Below, in pieces: positions 11,640 through 23,599 of a DNA stretch of 64,000 bases; position 1 is the stretch's first letter, and the number at the start of each line of letters is the position of its first letter. Position numbers and translations under genes: made by a program. Location: the NCBI GenBank assembly GCA_947579665.1, contig OX388343.1:92856254-92920253 (forward strand), in the 5' to 3' direction. A model generated the notes under the pieces. That model was not told the origin of the DNA. It saw only the letters and a program-made list of their open reading frames with translations, and did no database searches. Source of the stretch: Sympetrum striolatum (Eukaryota; Arthropoda; Insecta; Odonata; Libellulidae).

Positions 11640-12760
11640 CCAAATGGTTGGTAGGTACCGGATTTCGGTACTCAACCATGCACGCGGTTCTCTGGCGAGT
11701 CCCTCCGGAGTTCCCACCGAACATCATCCTCCAATCATGCGAGTCCCAACCCCACCACACCTCTACCATCTCCTCCCTTGCCCTCCTCACATTTCTTCCT
11801 CCCTCTCCTTATAACCCCACTCCGATCTCTTTCCTCTTGCCCGCATCCTCACCCTCGCCTCCTCCTCCACGCCTACCTACCTGTCTACCTCCCCTCCCTT
11901 CCTTCCAGGCGCCAAGGCATTTGCCTCCTTCGCTTCGTTCGTGAATGCAGTGTTCTTTGCGCCGCCCAAGTTCTGCCGACCAGCGTCCTCAAGTCTTTCT
12001 TTACGTGGTGGTGCGACAGAATATCGACTCGATTTTTTGTTGTTGTGTTGTTGGTTTGCCGAAAGGGGGGATTTTAAATCTTTCGGGGAAGAGAGTTGGC
12101 CCCATGTGGCCCGTTGCTGGCAGTGTCTGGAGGTGCGGGCCCCGACCGGAAGCTGGATCCGAGGAGGAGTGGCTCAGGTGAGTGTGGAATTCGGTTGGGA
12201 GAATGTTAAGGGAATAAAATACCTCGGACGCCATCTGCACGGCGTGGGAGGATAATTCACTCACGAAGGTACTTCCCGATAACATTTGGAGTCGCCAATT
12301 ACCATTTCCCAATAGGTTTTATTGTTAGCGTCATATGGTGGAACGGTGCCGTCAGCTATCTCATATGGTTTCCGATTCCTCGAGAGCCATTGGGTTGTTT
12401 ACGAAAATTCGCTCACCCATGACTACGAGATGGGATCGAAGTCTGGTTTTTCGCGGAAGCCCAATTTCCGATTGCTCTCGGAGGTTTTTTTTGCGGTTTG
12501 ATGCGTTGCCGAAGTACCACGAAGCGTCCTTCAAAATCTCCAGCCAAGGCTCGGAACCATTCAGGGAAATGAACTCTTCTGGTCCTGCGAGAGTGCTGGG
12601 ATATAAAATTCTCACGCGAACGAGTTACGAACGAAGAGAAATATTTTTATTGGGCATCATGGAAAGTTTTCGTTCGAGATCCGCTAGAGAGCGCCACTCA
12701 TTCTTCGGCCGTCCGTGTTGTTGGGAAACGTTATGGCACGGGAGGTCATGAGCGAAAACC
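11640..12760. other. GC- and CpG-rich island with a pyrimidine-rich tract
   Basis: Base composition changes sharply from the surrounding AT-rich DNA. Positions 11750-11930 are an almost pure C/T tract on the plus strand (CTCC and CCTT words), which explains the proline/serine-rich frames read through it. Downstream, 11940-12180 contains an exon-like segment ending at a splice donor. The island is the kind of sequence found at insect promoters of developmentally regulated genes; I infer a promoter or first-exon region. Confidence 0.45.
12104..12177 (+). CDS. Candidate alternative first coding exon (MWPVAGSVW...)
   Basis: An ATG at 12104 opens 24 codons plus two bases up to a strong splice donor (CTCAG|GTGAGTG, GT at 12178-12179). 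The short peptide ends in an acidic run (GSEEEWL). A second frame, open from 11941, reaches the same donor in phase 0, so the reading frame is not certain. It sits in a GC-rich island, with a pyrimidine tract upstream. No matching downstream exon of the needed phase is visible nearby. I do not recognise the peptide. The donor is strong, but coding status is speculative. Confidence 0.25.
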
Positions 12761-15700
12761 TATTGAGATGATGAGAAATGTAATATCGAATTATTTATGC
12801 GAGAAAATTTCGGTTTGAGCTATGATCTTCGTAAGTGAATTTTTAGTACGACCGAAATGTTTTTTTTTGTTTTGATTTCGATGAAATTTTTACAGAAAGT
12901 TTTGGGAATCTCCATCTAGATATAAACTTTCTTATGCTTACCAATGGGATGAGGGGAAAATAACGATAACCTCTGGATCTCAACTTTCTCTGGTATATGG
13001 CAGTGAAGTATCGTAGTTCATGAGTCTTATCTGCAATAGTACGTTTTAGTAAATAGACTTACAGTAAATATCCTTCAGAGATTGTAATTCATCAGAAAAA
13101 TTATTGAACAAGCAGTGTTTCGAGGGGGGTCTTTATCCATTGGCGTCGAGAGCAACTGCGGGCCCGGGTGCAAAGCAGATGATGGGCCCCCAGTTTTTAT
13201 GTTCATTAGCAACTTCAAGCCATACAAGAAGCATATTTGTTTTGAATTTCATATGCTAATGCCTTGAAAGTAAGGAGAATGCTATAGAAACCTTCCTATA
13301 ATTGCAGTCATACCTTTCTTTGATTTTGAGTTATTGTCTTGTATGGGCCTGAGCACCCTATATAGACATTTCTGTTTCATCTATCATCATCAGATTAGCA
13401 ATTTATTTTCACTCAAGAACATTAAAAGAATATTTTAATGAGAAACAAAAATTCTAATGCATAATTTGTTTCTTACAGTGCAGTAAATGAACTTCTTTTT
13501 ATTATCGAATCACGGATTTAAATTTAATCGTCGACTTTTGTGATTCTTTGGGGAATTCATGTTTGCTGTATTGCTAAGGAAAGAGCTCACCAAGCCGTAA
13601 AAATGCCTCTTAATATTCTTCCACATGTTAACAGCGGAAATGTTTTGATGAGACATGTTTGAGTTTGAATGTCCGAAAAAAATTAGCATTCTTTTTCAAA
13701 GCCAATTCTCGCCCATCCTCGAGCTTTTTAAGTTTTTATCCGAATGGATTCGGAAGATTGCGTGACTCTAAAAGATCCTTGATGAACGAAACTTCACTCT
13801 AGATACTCTCTTTCTTTTAGTGAGCGGTATTTCATACAAGAATTCTCTCAATTAGATTCACCATAATCCATAACTCTAACGTCAGTTTATTCGAATTTTT
13901 CAAGCAGTAAGGGAAAATATTTTTTGAGTAAAACTCGGTTATAGCTACTGTTAGAAAAGCTATTTCGTTGTTTAATTTCCAAACTTGTGCTCGTATTTCA
14001 CGTGAAATATCACCTCCTCAAGGCACATGGTTGTCTTGTAATTCAATTTCTCTTTCATAAATTATCGTCCTTGAGTTTTTATTATTTACGACTCGCTGAT
14101 ATCCAATCTTTAGTCTCACATTACCGTCCAATTAATGTTTTTAACTATTTTTATTTTGATGGCTATGATAATGCAAGACTTGAGATCTAATTTCTGTTAT
14201 CTGGTATCGGTTACTTCATGAGGTTGACATGCAATTTGGACACATCCATAGGACTATTTTAGTTTCATACCTTAAGGATTGTTCTTTGCATGAATTAATT
14301 GGTCTCGATCACTCAGTACTAACTGGGCTGAAGCCTCATTTGCCAGCGTTATAATATCGATTAAAGATTTCAAATTTGTAATATTTCAATTATACCGCTG
14401 GACCAATGATAACCCTACAAACGTTTGAAAGCATTAATTTCGAGCTAGATGCTTTATTCTATTCCAGTTAGCGTCACATTAGTCGGCTCAAGATAGTAAT
14501 TGTGGAGGATTAGATTTATGGGGTTGTTAATTGACTGCGATAGAAATAATCCCATATCGGATAAACTTTTTGGTAATTATTCTACTGAAATTAAGATTTT
14601 GTATTGAGAATGGTGTATTTTTGTTCTGCGATGTGTAGTCGATTGGTGATGGAATTCTTTCTCAATAATTGCAAATATTTTATAATGGAATTATCCGTAA
14701 CTAAACCCATACAGCGATACATTGCCTTTTGAAGGTTGGTGTTTTATTTTTATTATCCATATTGGTGGCCAAGTTTTATTACCTGACCTGTGTTTTACTC
14801 TGAAGGCTTTTCAGAATAATATTTTTTCAACTATATAGCGGATTTCAGAGGATGTAAATAAATTGTTGACATTGCCTTTTCGTTATTCACAAATGTGTCA
14901 TACAATTTCCTACCCAAATGGAAAGTTGATCCAACTTGGATTTGGAAGCCGATAGATCCCTTATCCATATTGATTTTTCTTTGATTCTTCTGTGAACATT
15001 GTTCATTAACAACTACATTATCATTTATATTGCAAATTTAAAAATTGTTCTATTTTTACATCAAGAAAACGGATTCCTAATGAGTAGTCGAATCTTCGAA
15101 TATAATTATAGCAAGTTAGACCAATGTCAATACTTAAACATTCACTTTCGATCTCACTTGCGCCTTCCTCGCAATACCAAAATATTCGCAATCGACTCAA
15201 GATATGAGGTTTTAATTTTTCACTTAACCTTGAGTCTCTCATATTTTGCTTAATTGTGTCGTAGTTACGGAAATGTCCGTCGGGACATGAGGAATGTTAC
15301 TTAAATATTTTACTTGGAATAAAAAATATAGAATTTTCCGCTTGTCTTTTCATTTCCATTTAATTAACTGATACTGTGGGATCGTGCTATGTGTATGTCG
15401 TAGTGTTATCGAAGTAGTATAAGTAATAAGTGTACCTTTCTTTTCTCTGCATTGTGTGACTGTTAGCTGTTAGTTTACCACCCCACATAGATTTAGAAAT
15501 GCAAGATTAAGAAAAATCTAGAAAATGTATTCTGTATATTTGACGCTTACATTATTCATATACCATTCATTTCTTGTCATTCCATAGTTTTACTTTTCAT
15601 AGTTGGAGGAAGAATAAAGGAAGTACTGCCATTTCTTATCATTTATTTAACATTGGAGACATGATTAATGTTTCTACACATATATAGCTGAAGGTTTTCA

Positions 15701-16200
15701 ACAAAAAAGCTTTTTAGTGACGTTGTTTTGCTCGTAACTGCGAAATTTAAGTAGTTACAGTTGGATTGTCAAAAGTGCTTTGATAGCTTATGTAATTTCG
15801 TATATTTGCTCCCTTCGGAAATCGAGCCCGGGACCCAATTGACCATCCTGGAGCCCCTGCGACATTTAATATCTGACAATCATTCATTCATTTAATATCT
15901 AACAGTCATTATATAGGAATCTTGGAGACTGTTTCAGATGCGTGGTCATTCTGGGACAACAATTGTCGTTGTCTTCATAATAAAATTCTTCCAATCACGT
16001 TTCAATTTTTCAGCGCCGATAGTTGTTACGCAATACTATACTTTGTGATTTCATCATGCTAATTGTTGAGTCCTTTTCATTCGATTCAAAATTAAACGAT
16101 TTCCTTATAGTGTTAGGGGATTTGCATTGATGGTTATCTAAGTATGGATATTTTACACTAGGGACCTTTTTATTTTCATGCATTGAACAAGTTTACACTT
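12761..16200. other. AT-rich DNA with a few repeat scraps
   Basis: Near 13140-13200 there is a GC-rich scrap (GGGCCCGGGTGCAAAG) that looks like a repeat fragment. At 15810-15860 there is a tRNA-SINE-like piece, listed separately. No coding region is recognised; the open frames at 14999-15253 and nearby are AT-driven and antisense to each other. Confidence 0.35.
15812..15866 (-). repeat. Possible tRNA-derived SINE fragment
   Basis: The minus strand reads GGGCTCGATTTCC at 15818-15830, close to an RNA polymerase III B box, preceded by GC-rich sequence typical of insect SINE heads. It stands out from AT-rich surroundings. No A box at the right spacing could be confirmed. Confidence 0.35.
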
Positions 16201-16980
16201 CCAATTTGTTTGGTTTAGCGGCGTTCACGCCTATCTCCTGGATTCAGGTATCAGCACCCTTCTGAATTCAGGACCCTTAAGCGGTTCTTGGCTACCTGGC
16301 TCTGTTAGGGACTGCTTATGGAAGTAAACCACCGCTTCTGCGGCCACAACGCTACACCTTAATGAGCAACATTGGCCATCGGCTTCTCATTGTGGTGCGA
16401 GTTCTTGATTATAGCGCGGAACCACCTCGTCCTCCGTCGTTCACCCACCATATCTTCCTCCAGATCGCTCGCGCCATTGTCGGACGCCATTGTTGGGTTC
16501 CCAAGGGAATTGGCTGGCTCTGGGAGGAATAACACCATCTACTGTCGCCCTCTAATCCTAAAGGGTTTTTTCCTGAATCTCATGCGAAATGTTCGTCATA
16601 GTCACCTCTCCCTCCACTTATCTGATGCCCGAGGGCGCTAACAGGTTTGGTGAGGAATTAAGCTCGTTAATGGTGTAGAGGAAGAGGTTATTTTCCTTTA
16701 ATGGCTCCGGATTTCTGATTTTCGTCCATTAAATAAAGGCCTTCTTCCCGGTAAAAGAGAAGCGCCTATTACGCATAGACGCATAGTATGGAATTCGGGC
16801 AATTGAAAGCTTTTGAAGGATATTTTGATGTAGACGTAATTGTGTATTCTTGTAATTCTCATTAGTCCCGCTGATTTTGAACTGCAGATGAGCTATTTTG
16901 GGTTTACGAATGACGTTAGAAAAGTTCTAATTGATAACCCGGAATAGAGAATGTAAATAATGGCTTATATAGACGCCTTC
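16201..16980. other. Moderately GC-rich block without a recognised gene
   Basis: Between 16205 and 16660 the sequence is richer in GC than its flanks. It contains a near-repeat of the words GGATTCAGGTATC and GAATTCAGGACCC (16232-16275). The open frame at 16372-16641 has no splice context and no family resemblance. It could be a decayed repeat. From 16660 to 16980 nothing is seen. Confidence 0.3.
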
Positions 16981-16987
16981 CACACAC

Positions 16988-17263
16988 TTGCAAGATAATT
17001 TAATTGTGTAATATATTTTTATTATCTTGCAAAAGTAAAAAAAACACACTTGTACGAATAAAATTCACAGAATCGGGCGAGATATGGTGGAAATCCATCA
17101 TGTAGAATGAAGGAGATATTTGGTACTTTTTCCACAAAAATATCTCCTTCATTCTACACTTGTACGAATTCCACAAATTTTAATAAAGCTGTTAAAACAG
17201 CTTTATTAAAATTTTTTGAATTCGTACAAGTGTATGCGTGTGTGTTGTTTTTACTTTTGTAAG
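16988..17263. mobile_element. Chain of strong inverted repeats, probably a MITE or fold-back element
   Basis: Four nested or consecutive inverted repeats occupy this segment. (1) TTGCAAGATAAT at 16988-16999 pairs with 17021-17032. (2) A perfect 21-bp stem has arms 17101-17121 and 17138-17158 with a 16-base loop. (3) A long stem has arms 17158-17193 and 17196-17231: 19 perfect pairs next to a 2-base loop, a 4x4 mismatch, then 13 more pairs. (4) Outer arms 17026-17059 and 17220-17263 match imperfectly and end in the shared word ACTTGTACGAAT, which also occurs at 17158-17169. No open reading frame lies inside. Outer arms of this kind suggest a non-autonomous DNA transposon, possibly two merged copies. 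No target duplication was confirmed. Confidence 0.7.
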
Positions 17264-18870
17264 TTTAAAATGTAGTTCCACCAAGTAACACTGGAGTTTA
17301 TTTCTTTTTATTATCTATTCATTAGTACAATCAGTAGTATGAAGGCCGACTTAGAGGACCCACGAGGAGAAAGTGTGATTGGGCAGAAAGAAAGGTTAAG
17401 GAGAGGTTCCAGAAAAAGATGCTAGGATGGTGATATGAATGAGATTCTGAATAGGGAATTTACGGAATTTTTGAAAAGCATTCAGGAAAGTATAAATAGG
17501 TTTTTTGAACGAAAAAATCACATAAGGAGGGTGAATTGGGGATTCTCGTGAAGCAAGAGGCGATTAACTTGCATTTCACGAAAAGGATTAAGGTTAAGTT
17601 ATTTATGTATCTATGTCTATTGATCTGTATATTATAAGAATTCCCCCTCTTAAGGAAAATATAAGTTGAGGAATATCTAGTGTATCGGAAAGATGATATT
17701 TTTGTTATCAAGGATCAATGGAATTGACTCTCTCGGATTCTAAAAATTCTCAAGCATTATTTAGCATCATATAAAATACATAATTTATTAAATGTCGATA
17801 TCGTGCGAAAATATAGAAGTATTATATGACAACATCATCTTCTATGAAGATGAATTACCATCTGAAATTCTAATCAGCAATTGCTTGTAAATTGAAAATT
17901 TGCTTTCACGCCAAATGCTTCATGAAGTGAAACTCGATTCGGTTACCTGATTCGTAAGCGTAAATCAACTTAAAAATTTCGCGTACGTTTATACATCCAA
18001 AACTAGCTTACAAATTCGTTATGCTAGCATTTCCTTGGCATCGTTTGCAACCTGTGTGTTTACTATGACTCTTCATAACCTAATGGCAAAGATAGCTCAT
18101 TCTGATCATGAAATTACATCACCCGTGCGTGCACTAATGTCCCCACTCTCAAAGAGCTTGTTTACCTTCTGAGGTTGTGGGAAAATAGGTCATTCTAGTT
18201 CCGAACGATGAAGGCTTTCAATACAAATCCAGCCTCGACGATTGAAATCATTACTTAATGCTCGGCTCCGAAACGTATGATTTACGAAAATCACGAAACG
18301 ACTTCGAATCTCAGAGAGGGTCATCACCGCATGGAGGGAACTTAATTCCAAACCTCGATGATTTATCTTTTGAACGGGGATTGAGAAATTCGCGCACGAA
18401 TATTCACTCGTCGTGTTTCTCAATTTCTAATTCACAATATTCCTCCAAAATTTACGGTTCACGTTAAATATTACTGTAAATATCATATATTTTAAATACG
18501 AGTATGAAGCGTATTTATGGATATTTTCCATGTAAAGATTTGCGTTGAAAACCACTAGTTTCTAAGAGTATTATTGTCACGTTTCAAGCAATTCTAGTCA
18601 TATTCTCATGCCTCGCTTCTTTTGATTTATATGTTGAAATTAGGCTATTTAGAACCGAAAGAACTGTTGGAGATTTTCTTATCGTTTTTCATCGTCTCAC
18701 TTCGGTAGTGTTTTGGAAATGCTCCCGTAATATTAGAGTGTCCGGAGGATTTCAATTTAGCTCGAATTCCAAAAGAAGTTCATATCTATTTTAGAAGCGC
18801 ATGAGGACTAGCCATTATTACGTTTTCGAGACTATATTATTTCGTGTTTAATGAGCCAAACGTAGTTGAT
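17264..18870. other. AT-rich stretch, nothing recognised
   Basis: No conserved coding sequence, tRNA or repeat is seen. Short frames on both strands near 18190-18467 overlap each other antisense, with no codon bias favouring either. Confidence 0.35.
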
Positions 18871-18874
18871 AATG

Positions 18875-18945
18875 GGTTAGATGGAAGAAGAGACTTTTAA
18901 GTCTCAATCTCGCCCGAATAAAGACGATTTATTATTATTATTATA
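18875..18945 (+). repeat. Retroelement 3' tail with (TTA)n microsatellite, copy 1
   Basis: The segment begins GGTTAGATGGAAGA, contains a small hairpin (GAGACTT-TT-AAGTCTC), then CAATCTCGCC and an AATAAA, and ends in a TTA microsatellite. The same sequence recurs at 61022-61093 with few changes and a TAA tail. A conserved hairpin, AATAAA and a trinucleotide tail suggest the 3' end of a LINE or SINE family, though the family is not identified. Confidence 0.6.
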
Positions 18946-21900
18946 ATGCTCAAGTATTATTTTTAAATCGAGGCTTCCATTATTTCCATAAAATTTATTT
19001 TAAGATGATACTTTATAGGGGAGTGGAAATACGGAATTGCGTTGTTAATTTGTAGCGAATAACTACTTTGTGTAATCCTTCTTACATACGTTTTTCGACT
19101 TCAGAAGTGAAAAAAGAAAGTGATGAGGTTCTAACATTTCCGCATCGGTCCTCTTGAACCTAGTTGAAATCATTGTCTTGTTTTAAAATCTCATCGAGTC
19201 TCAAAGCTGCTCAATCAAGAATGTATTTGTATTCTAATTTAATGTTTCCTCATAAAGCACATATGTATAGAGTCATGGAATTAAGGTATTTATGTGAAGA
19301 TTACATGGTAGGAACGATTAACTTCGGAAAGTTTCCTGATCATGGAGAAATTAGCAAAAGTATATCTCTGCGTACTTCGAGCACCAAAGATAGGTACTGG
19401 GCTCCTCTTCAGTAATGAACAAAAGCAGCTTAAAATTACGAGAAGTTTTGATTGTAGATAAAAGGCACAGATTAGGCTTTTAGTTAAACTGAAAGATTAT
19501 AATGTGTGTGCGAAATAGAAGCACGTGAGGATAGTCTTACGCATGAATGAACTCGGGCGGTATTGAATGCTTCTATCGAGTATACGTTATTGAGCAATCA
19601 TGTTGAACGTCCGATACAATGAGCATCGGATAGATAAGTTGTTCATACTTGAGCGAGCAGCACCCCTCTCTTTTGGCATTCCACGATTTTTCACGAGAGA
19701 AGGTGCAGAAATGAGTAATGCCTTAGAGTGACGCCGGTGGGCGTGGAGAGGGGAATGTGCAGGAATGATGGAGGAAGGACGAGATGCGGCGGAGGAAGGT
19801 CGATGGTGGGTTTCGGGAGGGGCTGCTGAGGATCTGTATGGGTTAGCGGACTGGAATTGCCAACTTTTGAGGAGCCGATACCGGAAGGCTATGGATGCGA
19901 TATTGGCTCTCTTGTATAATATTGTCGGAGATAATACAAACACTGCGATTTATCCTTATGACCAGCCTCGGCTTGATGTTGAACCTATGTTGGATGTCGC
20001 AACAATGCTAAAGTAGATGTATCCAAATCCGGATATGGTTTTTTACCGCTCACAAATGATATTTCCTTTGGTCTGCAACTTTTATGTAACGAACTCACTG
20101 TACTTAGGTGAAATGCTATTAATGTGTCGCAGCATCCGGCGGTTGCAATCACCTACCAATATCATTAACTGCATTTCCATAAACGCAAAATTTTAATAAC
20201 AACTGAAGCTTTTAGTTTATTTCACTTTTCCGGATAGCTGAAAAAATGATGGAAATATATCAGAGACATGCTAGATCCCTGGTTTTCTGTGAATATCTTT
20301 TGACAGTCACGAGCCACATTTGATTGAGAAGTCGAATAGGTCGAAGTTTGGCAATTAAAGAGGCGATTTGAAAAATTACGGGCCCCATTGCAACAGTTCC
20401 TTGTATCGTTAACGATATCGTTCGCGGTTTTGAAGATGACGGTAGACCATGTTAGATACTTTCATAGCTTTATTAGGGGTTTAGCTTTTAGACTTTATCT
20501 TGAAAATTTTACGCAACGTAACGAAGTAAAACGTGACACAGTAAAGGATAGCATTTAAAAGTACATACGGAGTAGCTCCTCATTGCGTAGTATAACATGG
20601 ATTGACAAAGGTTAGCTCAGCATAGCAACTATGAGTAACATATGATAGTTAGAATAAGATAGCATAGTAATAACGCCTATTATATAATATTTTATACTGA
20701 TCAGCCCAACATTTAAGTACGGAGAGCCACAGTAATTTCATCAACCAAGCGAGTAAGCAAGAACTCATTATAAAATACACAAAACCTCTTTTGTTGTCCT
20801 ATCCGTCTATGAATTTCGTATCTTCGCTTGGTTTTTTTATAGAAATGCCAATGAGGCGGCTTGGGAGTTGACATGCTGATCACGTATACCTCAAATGCTG
20901 CTTGGTTACTCCTTGGCCCTATGTGGACTCTAGCACCATGTACTCCATTTTTAATTTTTGTTTAGACTGTTTATCCCAACAAGCATTTACAAACAAATAT
21001 CTAAACATATCACCAAATATACATCAAAGAATATTAAAGCTTTGTATGCAAGAAAAGTAAACGATTAGTCCATACAAAAATTATTTCAGTGGGCCATATT
21101 TCCCATTTCTGTTAAACCCTAAATTTATCTACCTATCTTTTGGCTAACCAATGTGCAACCTCAAAGTGCCGTGAGTCGGAAATCCCTGATTTGTAACATT
21201 CAACGTGACATAACTCAGTAGAACATAATTTGTTCATCCTCTGTTATCATCATAATAAAGTGTTATCTGTCTTAGGATTGGTTTTATGCAGCTTTCAAAG
21301 CCTTCCTTTCTACTGTGAGTTTTTCATTTCATTAATTTATAATCATAATTTTACCGTTACAATCACCTTTGTATCGTAATTCAAGATAATCCCAACTTCC
21401 ACCTTTCCTTTTACCTGCACCACTTTCGTTATTACTCCCAATTATTTTAGGGAAGCCATCTTATCTTGGCGTGTACCCCATTAACTTTCCTCTTCTTTCC
21501 ATCAATGTTCCATCTCTTCACTTACTCCATGTAGGACTTCCTCATATGTCACTAGTTCTAACCATTTTATTTTCATCATTCTTCAAATATTAACACTTCA
21601 TTACGCTTCTCATCATCTCCTTTCTGATGTTGCTAAAGTCCATGTTTCACAGCCGTTTCGTTTCCCTCAGCAATCGCTTTTCACACATCCATTCGCCAAC
21701 GCATCTTTTGCAGGACGTACTATAAAGTGAGTTGAAAGGCGGATCTTTGTTCCATTCTTCTGGAACTGCGTATTCCATTCCGGGTGGAGGTGAATTCCCT
21801 TTCTGGCGAATCTGAGAGTGTTGGCATGCCAAGTTAGTGTAGAGGGTGGTAGGGAGAAAAGGGGTACACTTGAGCGGTCATTGGTGCAGAGGAAGCTGGA

Positions 21901-22421
21901 ATGCATTGGTAAATAATCCGCCGTATCGCTGTCGAGGAGGGAAAGGGGGCACAGGACAGTGGTCTGAGGGTCTCGTAACTCACTATAATGAAAGAGTTGC
22001 GTCTGAGTGCAATTGAAAGATGTTTGTTGACCTTTTGAGGCGAATACGAATCAATCTCGACAAGAGCGTTGAAGAAGACGGGACTTTGATAATTGACGGA
22101 TGACTCTTTCAACGGATTCGGGATAATACATTCGCGCATCTTCATTGAGCATATAGCCGTGGGCATAATAAAACAGGAAAGCAGAATTAGCTGGGATTGC
22201 GTCACATTAAAAAGCGCCAGTTGATTTATTTGTTATTCCTCAAATAATTATCGGTAATATATTTTCACCAGCAGAAGCGTCTCTAGAATATAAGCCGATC
22301 TTGTGAAAGTGCATGAAATAAAATTTGAAATAAAAAAAATTGCGAGTACAGAAACTATTTTTAATCTCTGATGAAAATTCAGTTGCTTATTCTAAATGGT
22401 GTCTTATTGAATATCAAATTA
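18946..22421. other. Mixed AT-rich DNA, no recognised gene
   Basis: A GC-richer patch at 19640-19870 holds an 83-codon open frame (19765-20016, plus strand) with purine-rich codons, but it has no known domain and no splice signals. A second such patch at 21650-22200 carries minus-strand frames of up to 123 codons without family resemblance. I treat these as chance frames in compositionally skewed DNA. Confidence 0.3.
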
Positions 22422-22425
22422 TTAA

Positions 22426-22974
22426 CCCTCGAGTACTCGCATCCCAAATTGTCACGTCAGTACTCGCGCTGGGTGGAATCAGCCCGACATCTTCCAAAGG
22501 GGAAAATTGTCTCAAAATGTAGTGAATAAATTTTTAATTCATTAGTGTTGATGTCATATTAATGGTTAACCTGGTTATTAAAATAAAATCAAATAAATAT
22601 AATCAAATAATTTTAATATTCTGTAAAAATTCGATATCCCTGACGCCGAGTATATGGCTGATAAATTTGGAATATTGCGTATCAAAAGTAAACTGTTTAA
22701 AAATAAAATGACATTTAATATATTAATAAAGGCAGAAACAAGGTCAAAAATGCAATATTTTACGTAAAGGTCTTTCATGTACCTGGCACTACCTCTAAGA
22801 AAAATTTGTTTAAATAATGAAACTTCCATTTCCGACCAGGTGAAAATGCATGACTGGTTCAGAACATTCAAAAACTCAAATACTATGAGAAAGAGGTAAA
22901 AAAAACCTAATAAAAAGATATGGAATTTTAAAATTAACATGGGTCGATTCGACTCAGACGCGAGTACTCGGGGG
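22426..22974. mobile_element. TTAA-flanked piggyBac-type MITE (549 bp)
   Basis: The left end reads TTAA then CCCTCGAGTACTCGCATC; the right end, read inward on the minus strand, is CCCCCGAGTACTCGCGTC, again bounded by TTAA (22422-22425 and 22975-22978). The terminal repeats agree at 16 of 18 positions, begin with CCC and carry the palindrome CGAGTACTCG. A TTAA target site and CCC-starting ends are the hallmark of the piggyBac superfamily. The 549-bp interior is too short for a transposase, and its one minus-strand open frame (22578-22940) is AT-driven, so this is a non-autonomous copy. Confidence 0.85.
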
Positions 22975-22978
22975 TTAA

Positions 22979-23560
22979 ATTATTTTCCTGTTAAGGGGAT
23001 TTTCTTTTTATGCGGTAGAATTTCATGGAAAGAAACTTGATTGATTAAACATGTCGTTCTACATTATATGGAACTTTCGATATGCATGTTCAACTAATAT
23101 ACCCCAGAGTATCGTGGGAAATGTTTCAAAAACTTTTTAACATATTTGTATGTTTCATTAGATACGATTGAATTTTTATCAAATGATATTACTATAAATA
23201 TCGAAATATCAGTCATTTCGTGTTCAAGCCGAATCTGAAGACTAGTCCCAATTTTCAATCGAATATCTAAGTCTTATTTGTAAGAGATTGCTGTTTGAAT
23301 ATACCGTTTTATATAATCTTCTTTTCACATTGAATCTTTCAATAAATCCTTGGAAGATGGAGTATTCTTACTAAAAATCACATAAATATTACACAAATAT
23401 TCCAATCACATGAGAGCGATACAACTCACTCTTATGGCGATGCCAATTGTGGTTAATTATTACGAATCAACCTTACGTTCACGTGGAAATAAATGTATAA
23501 AAATACCCATATCCTTAAAGAAAGAACTGGTTCTATCTGTTGAACGCTCTGGTTCTTAGT
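22979..23560. other. AT-rich DNA, nothing recognised
   Basis: There are no repeats or open frames of note between the TTAA-flanked element and the GC-rich island that begins around 23.6 kb. Confidence 0.35.
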
Positions 23561-23599
23561 CATTTATTAAGTTCCTCAACTATTTTCAACCAAATTTCT

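Noticed and set aside
11648..11944. 98-codon proline-rich frame
   Set aside because: It reads through an almost pure pyrimidine tract, which encodes Pro/Ser/Leu in any frame.
19765..20016. 83-codon purine-rich frame beginning MMEEGRDAAEEG
   Set aside because: No splice signals, no homology and an antisense 118-codon frame over the same DNA; not enough to call a gene.
21834..22205. 123-codon minus-strand frame
   Set aside because: No recognisable domain, no splice border and mixed composition; treated as chance.
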